Assembly: GCF_034933565.1 (NCBI RefSeq)
Contig: NZ_JAYFNG010000036.1
Span: 36,179-100,178, forward strand
From: Raineyella sp034933565
Lineage (GTDB): Bacteria; Actinomycetota; Actinomycetes; Propionibacteriales; Propionibacteriaceae
DNA length: 64,000 nucleotides
Reading direction: 5' to 3'
Part shown: positions 59,252 to 64,000 of the stretch, piece by piece
Layout of the letters: every line of letters starts with the position of its first letter
Numbering within the stretch: the first letter of the stretch is position 1
Notes under the pieces: generated by a model
What the model was told of the DNA's origin: nothing
Seen by the model: only the letters and a program-made list of their open reading frames with translations
The model's database searches: none
Position numbers and translations under genes: made by a program

Positions 59252-59341
59252 GAGCATTCGCCGCGACATCGCGTGGCAGCTCGACATCACCGTGCCGGTG
59301 GCACGGCGGCGCTGCGGACGCGGGGCGGAGCTCACGGTCAT
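59243..59341 (-). CDS. Met-rich leader peptide (32 residues) of metQNI
   Basis: ATG 59341 follows a very strong AGGAGGA site (an ATG three bases earlier is in frame). The C-terminal half VMSSCHAMSRRMLMR has four Met residues in 13 positions and ends inside the hairpin at 59222-59251. It looks like a regulatory leader peptide by which the supply of charged methionyl-tRNA sets expression of the importer. Actinobacteria are known to use such peptides upstream of sulfur and amino-acid genes. Confidence 0.75.
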   Translation of the reverse strand: MTVSSAPRPQRRRATGTVMSSCHAMSRRMLMR

Positions 59342-59376
59342 CATTCCTCCTGCTGGGGCCTGATGGCCCGGACGGA

Positions 59377-59405
59377 AGATTAGTGGAGGTTATCGGTCGC
59401 CGCAA
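59377..59405 (-). promoter_or_regulatory. Promoter of met operon
   Basis: Read leftward TTGCGG, 17-base spacer, TAATCT, about 35 bases before the leader peptide start. Confidence 0.7.
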
Positions 59406-59662
59406 ATCGGCTTATGGGGACGTCGGTCGACCGCCCGATGCCCGCTTCCCGGGCCGCCGTTCCGCCATTCGGGGAAGGATGCCCTCAGCTGATGCCCGAT
59501 TGTGTGGGATAAATGAGGAGCCTTCCCGGAATGTGGCAAGGATGTCGAGAACCGAAGGAAAACGGGCGCCCTTGACAAACACAAACGGGCAGCGGAGTCT
59601 GGGTAACACGATCAAAGACGATCCTGTCCGCCACGGCGGACAGCCATACCAACGGAGTTGAG
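59406..59662. promoter_or_regulatory. Upstream region and promoter of mannitol-type PTS
   Basis: Holds TTGACA at 59572-59577 with GAGTCT 17 bases on as a possible promoter, then a leader with the hairpin CTGTCCGC-CACG-GCGGACAG (59624-59643) shortly before the GGAG ribosome site of the PTS gene. The first 150 bases show nothing I can name. Together with the met promoter this is the longest gene-free stretch of the window. Confidence 0.55.
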
Positions 59663-61705
59663 ATGTCTTTCGCTCTCCCCGACGCAAGTGTCAACAAGAA
59701 CCTCGAAGGTCACGGGTTCCGGGCAACAGTGCAGAAGTTCGGTGGGTTCCTGGCCGGGATGATCATGCCGAACATCGGTGCGTTCATCGCCTGGGGCCTG
59801 CTCACCGCCTTCGTCATCCCGACCGGGTGGACCCCGAACGCCGACCTGGCCAAGATGGTCGACCCGATCATCACCTACCTGCTCCCGCTGCTGATCGGCT
59901 ACACCGGCGGCCGTACGGTCCACGGCCAGCGCGGTGCCGTGATCGGCGCCATCGCGACGATGGGCGTCATCGTCGGCTCCTCGGTGCCGATGTTCCTCGG
60001 CGCCATGATCATGGGGCCGCTGTCCGCGTGGATCCTCAAACGGTTCGACAAGCTGATCCAGGACCACATCCCGACCGGCTTCGAGATGCTGATCGACAAC
60101 TTCTCACTCGGCATCCTCGGCATGCTGCTGGCCATCGCGGGCCGGTTGCTGATCGAGCCCGTGGTCACCACCCTGGTCGGCTGGATGGCCGCCGGCGTGA
60201 GCATCCTGGTCGCCAACCACCTGCTGCCGCTCGCCTCGATCCTGGTCGAGCCGGCCAAGGTGCTGTTCCTCAACAACGCCGTCAACCACGGCATCCTCAC
60301 CCCGCTCGGCATCGAGCAGGCCAAGTCCGCCGGCAGCTCCATCCTGTTCATGGTCGAGTCCAACCCCGGCCCCGGCTTCGGCCTCCTGCTGGCGTACTGG
60401 GTCGCCGGGCCTCGCGTGGTACGCGGATCGGTCCCGGGCGCCATCATCATCCACCTCTTCGGTGGCATCCACGAGATCTTCTTCCCGTACGTGCTGATGA
60501 AGCCGAAGCTGATCGCCGCCACCATCCTCGGCGGCATGTCCGGGGTGTTCACCGGCACCCTGCTCGGCGCCGGCCTGGTTGCGCCGGCCTCACCGGGGTC
60601 CATCATCGCCTGGATGGCCGTCACCCCGCGGGGCAAGTACCTGGCCAACCTCGCCGATTTCGCCGTCGCCACCGCGGTCGCCTTCATCGTGGCGTTCCTG
60701 CTGCTGAAGGCGGAGCGCAAGGAGCCCGAGGCCCTCGAGGAGGAGGCCGCCGAACCGCTCCAGGGAGAGGCCGCCACCGTGGCCGCCAGGGCGGTCGCCG
60801 CCGCCGGCCCGACGATCAGCGGCAAGGACGTCCGTCAGGTCGTCATCGCCTGCGACGCCGGGATGGGCTCCAGCGTGATGGTCGCCAGCGCGATGAAGAA
60901 GCAGCTCTCACCGTACGGCGTCACCGTCATCCACACCCCGGTGAACGAGATCCCTGCCGATGCGCAGGTGGTGCTCACCCAGGAGGGGCTGGCGGAGCGC
61001 GCCCGGCGCCAGGTGCCGAACGCGGCCATCGTCCCGTTCACGGTCTACATGGGCGATCCCGCCTTCGCGAAGGTGGAGCAGGCGATCAGGGCCGGCAGCC
61101 CGATCGGGCCCGACCTGCTGACCGGGCCGGCCCCCGCGGCCGCAGCCTCGGCGACCACCGCTCCGGCAGCCACCGCTCCGGCGACCACGGCCCCGACCGG
61201 TGCAGCGGCAGCCGCTGCCGGTGCGACCGCGGGCACGGCCACCCGTCCGCGGCGCCGCAAGAAGCTGCCCGCCGACGTCCTGCCCCGGGAGGCGATCAGG
61301 CTCGGCCTGCCCACCCGCAGCAAGGATGAGGTGATCCGGCTGTGCGGTGACATCCTGGTCGGCATCGGGGCGACCGATCCGGCCTACACCGACGCGATGT
61401 TCGCCCGTGAGCTCCAGGTGGCCACCTACATGGGCAACGGCTTCGCCATCCCGCACGGCACCAACGAGGCCCGGGCCCATGTCAAGCGGACCGCGCTCGG
61501 CTTCCTGCAGTTCCCCGAGGGGGTCGAGTGGGAGGGTCACACGGTGTACGTGGCCATCCCGATCGCGTCCAACAGCGACGAGCACGTGGGCATCCTCGGA
61601 GCCCTCGCCGGTGTGCTCGCCGATCCCGCCAGCGCCGAGAAGCTGCGCAAGGCGACCAGTCCCGATGAAGTGATGGAGCTGCTGGCTCCGGAAGAAGGAG
61701 AGTGA
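59663..61705 (+). CDS. mtlA: Mannitol-type PTS permease EIICBA
   Basis: 680 residues: EIIC (about 1-350, eight hydrophobic segments, NNAVNHGILTPLG and GGIHEIFFPYVLM), EIIB (about 390-480, phospho-Cys in VIACDAGMGSS), an Ala/Thr-rich linker (about 490-530) and EIIA (about 540-680, phospho-His in GFAIPHGTNEAR). Order as in E. coli MtlA. Imports a hexitol as phosphate. The partner dehydrogenase is not MtlD but a zinc enzyme, so sorbitol, galactitol or another polyol is possible. Confidence 0.9.
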   Translation: MSFALPDASVNKNLEGHGFRATVQKFGGFLAGMIMPNIGAFIAWGLLTAFVIPTGWTPNADLAKMVDPIITYLLPLLIGYTGGRTVHGQRGAVIGAIATMGVIVGSSVPMFLGAMIMGPLSAWILKRFDKLIQDHIPTGFEMLIDNFSLGILGMLLAIAGRLLIEPVVTTLVGWMAAGVSILVANHLLPLASILVEPAKVLFLNNAVNHGILTPLGIEQAKSAGSSILFMVESNPGPGFGLLLAYWVAGPRVVRGSVPGAIIIHLFGGIHEIFFPYVLMKPKLIAATILGGMSGVFTGTLLGAGLVAPASPGSIIAWMAVTPRGKYLANLADFAVATAVAFIVAFLLLKAERKEPEALEEEAAEPLQGEAATVAARAVAAAGPTISGKDVRQVVIACDAGMGSSVMVASAMKKQLSPYGVTVIHTPVNEIPADAQVVLTQEGLAERARRQVPNAAIVPFTVYMGDPAFAKVEQAIRAGSPIGPDLLTGPAPAAAASATTAPAATAPATTAPTGAAAAAAGATAGTATRPRRRKKLPADVLPREAIRLGLPTRSKDEVIRLCGDILVGIGATDPAYTDAMFARELQVATYMGNGFAIPHGTNEARAHVKRTALGFLQFPEGVEWEGHTVYVAIPIASNSDEHVGILGALAGVLADPASAEKLRKATSPDEVMELLAPEEGE

Positions 61706-61710
61706 AGACG

Positions 61711-62757
61711 ATGAAGGCGTTGCGCTTCTACGCCCCCGAGGACGTCCGGATCGAGGATGTGCCGGAGCCGGTCTGCGGACCCGATGAGGTGAAGATCAGG
61801 GTCAGGAACTGCTCCACCTGCGGCACCGACGTCAAGATCTACCACAACGGGCACCCGAACATCACCGGCACCACGACGATGGGTCACGAGGTGGCCGGCG
61901 AGGTGGTCGAGGTCGGGGCGGACGCACTGGGCGGCTTCGCGGTCGGCGACCGGGTGCAGTCGATCGCCGCCGTCCCCTGCGGGGAGTGCTACGAGTGCCG
62001 GAAGGGCTGGATGCAGGTCTGTGAGAACCAGACCTCGGTCGGCTACCAGTACGACGGCGGTTTCGCCGAGTACATGATCGTGCCGGCCCAGGTCCTCAAG
62101 GTCGACGGCCTCAACCGGATCCCCGACGGCGTCGGCTACGACGAGGCCTCGGCGGCCGAGCCGTTCGCCTGCGCGATCAACGCCCAGGAGCAGGTCGGCA
62201 TCGAGGAGGGCGACGTCGTCGTCGTCTTCGGCGCCGGCCCGATCGGCTGCATGCACATCCGGATCGCCCGGGGGGTGCACCGGGCCGGCACCATCGTGCT
62301 GGTCGACATCAACGCCGAACGGCTGAAGATGTCGGCGGACGCGGTCCACCCGGATGCGACGATCGATGCCTCCACCGAGGATGTCGTCGCCAGGGTGCTG
62401 GAGATGACCGGTGGTCGCGGTGCCGACGTCGTGATCACCGCCACCCCGGCGAACCTCACCCAGGAGCAGGCGGTGGCGATGGCCGCCCGTAACGGCCGGA
62501 TCTCCTTCTTCGGTGGCCTGCCGAAGACCGACCCGACGATCACCCTGGACTCCAACCTGGTGCACTACCGCCAGCTGCACATCCATGGGGCCAACGGTTC
62601 CGCGCCGGAGCACAACAAGCGGGCGCTGCAGTACATCGCCTCGGGTCAGGTCCCGGTCAAGGACCTGATCACCGCGCATCTGCCGCTGGAACGGGTGCTG
62701 GACGCCTTCGAGATCGTCCGTAAGGGCGAGGCGATCAAGGTCACCGTCGAGCCCTGA
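61711..62757 (+). CDS. Zinc-dependent polyol(-phosphate) dehydrogenase
   Basis: 348 residues of the medium-chain zinc group: catalytic Cys in CSTCGTD, GHE motif MGHEVAGEV, structural zinc cysteines in PCGECYECRKGWMQVC, NAD motif VVFGAGPIGCMHIRIA. Like sorbitol or galactitol-1-phosphate 5-dehydrogenases. Just after mtlA; ATG 61711 preferred, with GTG 61702 in frame. Probably oxidises the phosphorylated polyol from the PTS. Confidence 0.88.
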   Translation: MKALRFYAPEDVRIEDVPEPVCGPDEVKIRVRNCSTCGTDVKIYHNGHPNITGTTTMGHEVAGEVVEVGADALGGFAVGDRVQSIAAVPCGECYECRKGWMQVCENQTSVGYQYDGGFAEYMIVPAQVLKVDGLNRIPDGVGYDEASAAEPFACAINAQEQVGIEEGDVVVVFGAGPIGCMHIRIARGVHRAGTIVLVDINAERLKMSADAVHPDATIDASTEDVVARVLEMTGGRGADVVITATPANLTQEQAVAMAARNGRISFFGGLPKTDPTITLDSNLVHYRQLHIHGANGSAPEHNKRALQYIASGQVPVKDLITAHLPLERVLDAFEIVRKGEAIKVTVEP

Positions 62758-62791
62758 CGTCGTCCGCCGGTCTGCGCCCGCCTGCCCCAGG

Positions 62792-63004
62792 TCACTCCTG
62801 CGGCAGGCGGGCGCCGATCTTCAGGGTGACCTGGTGGTGGGCGACCGCGCCCTCGACCACGTGCCCGCGGAGCTGGACGACCTCGTACCAGTCCACGTTG
62901 CCCAGCGAGGTCTCGGCCACGGCGACGGCGTTGCTGATGGCGTCCTCGATGCTGTCGGGGGAGGTCCCGACCATCTCGACGACCCGATAGGTGTGACTGC
63001 TCAC
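62792..63004 (-). CDS. Dodecin
   Basis: 70 residues, the usual dodecin size: TYRVVEMVGTSPDSIEDAI, flavin-stacking Trp in LGNVDWYEV, and HHQVTLKIGARL. Forms a dodecameric flavin-storage shell. Starts with GTG 63004 behind GAGGAGGA; a longer frame exists but has no such site. Confidence 0.92.
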   Translation of the reverse strand: MSSHTYRVVEMVGTSPDSIEDAISNAVAVAETSLGNVDWYEVVQLRGHVVEGAVAHHQVTLKIGARLPQE

Positions 63005-63084
63005 GGCGGTTCCTCCTCGACACGACATGTGATTCAGGTCACTCTAGCGGCGTTCCACCGCTGCGTACGCTCCATCACATGTGC

Positions 63085-63105
63085 TTACAAGTGAAAATCT
63101 TGTAA
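63085..63105. promoter_or_regulatory. Inverted repeat before TauE/SafE gene
   Basis: TTACAAG-N7-CTTGTAA over the -35/spacer region of a promoter whose -10 (CATAAT, 63109-63114) lies six bases before ATG 63121. An AT-rich island in GC-rich DNA; a plausible repressor site. Confidence 0.5.
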
Positions 63106-63120
63106 AGACATAATGGGGGA

Positions 63121-63846
63121 ATGCTTCACCTCACGCTTGTCGGCTGGCTGCTGCTGGCGACCGCCGCGTTCATCGGCGGCTTCTCCAAGACCGCCCTCTC
63201 CGGCGCCACGACCGCCGCCGTGGTGCTCGCCGCCCTCGCCCTGCCGGCGAAGGAATCGACCGCCGTGCTGCTGGTGATGCTGCTGGCGGGCGACGCCTGG
63301 GCGCTGTGGACGTACGGTCGCGACGCCGACTGGCGCCTGCTGGTCCGCCTCATCCCGCCGGTGGTGGTCGGCGTGGCCGCCGGTGCGGTGTTCCTCGGCC
63401 GGGTCGACGACCACCTCCTGCGCCGCACCATCGGGGTGATCCTGCTGGTCCTGCTGCTGGTCGGCCTGCTCACCCGCAGCCACCGCCCGGGGAGCTGGGC
63501 GGCCCGGGCGTACGGCGGCCTGGCCGGGTTCACCACCATGGTCGCCAACGCCGGCGGGCCGGCGATGAGCCTCTACCTGCTCGGCGCCCGGTACGGCAAG
63601 CTGGCCTTCCTCGGCACCACGGCGTGGTTCTTCGCCACCGTCAACCTCGCGCTCAAGCTGCCGGTGATGATCGGTCTGGGGATGGCGACCCGTCCGGTGC
63701 TGCTCACCGGGCTGGTGTTCGTCCCGGTCGTCTGGCTCGGCGCCTGGGTCGGCCGGATCGTCGTCGGCCGGCTGGACGATGTCTGGTTCGCCCGCCTGGT
63801 CACCCTCTTCGTGGTCGTCTCCGCGGTGTACCTGGTGCTCGCCTGA
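63121..63846 (+). CDS. TauE/SafE (TSUP) family permease
   Basis: 241 residues, about seven helices: LLLATAAFIGGFSKTALSGA in helix 1 and AGFTTMVANAGGPAMSLYLLGARYGKLAFLGT in the second half, the usual repeat of this family. Probably exports sulfite or a small organic anion. Different in sequence from the permease at 25436. The start may be leaderless. Confidence 0.88.
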   Translation: MLHLTLVGWLLLATAAFIGGFSKTALSGATTAAVVLAALALPAKESTAVLLVMLLAGDAWALWTYGRDADWRLLVRLIPPVVVGVAAGAVFLGRVDDHLLRRTIGVILLVLLLVGLLTRSHRPGSWAARAYGGLAGFTTMVANAGGPAMSLYLLGARYGKLAFLGTTAWFFATVNLALKLPVMIGLGMATRPVLLTGLVFVPVVWLGAWVGRIVVGRLDDVWFARLVTLFVVVSAVYLVLA

Positions 63847-64000
63847 GGACGGCGGTCGCAGCCCGATGGTGCTGGGCTGTGGCCTTCCCCCGGGCACCGC
63901 AGGGGGTCGGGCACCACAAGGGCCGGACACACAAAGGCCGTGCACCACAAAGGCGGCGCACCACAAAAGCCGCGCACCCCGAAGGGGGCCCACCCCGCCC
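63847..64000. repeat. Non-coding tail with degenerate short repeats
   Basis: From about 63911 to 63985 there are some five imperfect copies of a 15-16 base unit close to GCACCACAAAGGCGGC. No convincing gene on either strand. Confidence 0.6.

Noticed and set aside
58999..59341. SAM riboswitch before metQ
   Set aside because: No SAM-riboswitch core could be recognised; the leader peptide explains the region better.
59250..59363. Short plus-strand frame opposite the Met leader (MSIRRDIAWQLD...)
   Set aside because: Its apparent start lies in the hairpin and has no ribosome site; the minus-strand leader peptide has a perfect one.
63085..63993. 302-residue minus-strand frame at the window end
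   Set aside because: Antisense to the TauE/SafE gene, Gln/Asp/His/Gly-rich, no domain.

Overview
The window is 64 kb of very GC-rich DNA (roughly 70%) with dense, often overlapping genes, GTG and TTG starts, several apparently leaderless genes, a DinB/MDMPI-like protein typical of mycothiol producers and a fused PutA. This points to an Actinomycetota chromosome. The sugar-PTS equipment and the UDPGP-type galactose cluster fit Propionibacteriales, but the genus is not determinable here. I see no tRNA, rRNA, CRISPR array, transposase or prophage.

Layout. (1) 1-10,800: a near-complete auxin (indole-3-acetate) degradation cluster of the iac type. It has an MFS transporter, amidase (iacH), a leftward operon iacA-iacB-iacI-iacC-iacD-iacE-iacF, and a FixJ-like regulator and FixL-like PAS kinase at its two sides. 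The flavin reductase iacG and the MarR-type iacR are not in the window. (2) 11,400-19,200: a galactose operon (galK, UDP-sugar pyrophosphorylase, galM, LacI repressor) divergent from a Na+/solute symporter, with palindromic LacI-type operators between them, then small two-helix membrane proteins. (3) 19,250-23,700: a beta-glucoside operon (PTS EIIBCA, GH1 6-phospho-beta-glucosidase, BglG/LicT antiterminator) preceded by a textbook RAT/terminator switch. (4) 23,750-40,724: a second and, to my knowledge, uncharacterised aromatic catabolic cluster. It contains a CarAa-like Rieske oxygenase with a 41-residue membrane peptide, a TauE/SafE permease, a NitT/TauT-type ABC importer, a class II aldolase-type enzyme, a ferredoxin reductase and 7Fe ferredoxin, three alpha/beta-hydrolase proteins (two with broken catalytic triads), an M20 homologue with a degraded metal site, an MhpB-like extradiol dioxygenase, dehydrogenases and an IclR regulator. 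A palindrome GGTYCR-N5-YGRACC recurs in its three promoter regions. (5) 40,800-56,450: GH15 hydrolase, PutA, MFS transporter, FAD disulfide oxidoreductase, DUF2249 protein, DEAD-box helicase, 3-hydroxyisobutyrate dehydrogenase-like protein, CPBP protease, MoxR ATPase plus VWA protein. (6) 56,500-64,000: metQNI importer behind a methionine-rich leader peptide and competing hairpins, a mannitol-type PTS with a zinc polyol dehydrogenase, dodecin and a second TauE/SafE permease.

How the parts work together. The window is a catabolic island set: a plant-hormone degradation module, two PTS sugar systems, galactose and proline use, and an unknown aromatic pathway. Electron flow in the unknown pathway can be drawn as NADPH to reductase (29,808) to ferredoxin (30,825) to Rieske oxygenase (23,936). 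Ring opening would then be by the MhpB-like dioxygenase and C-C hydrolysis by the one intact hydrolase (35,810). Substrate assignments for this cluster are inference only.
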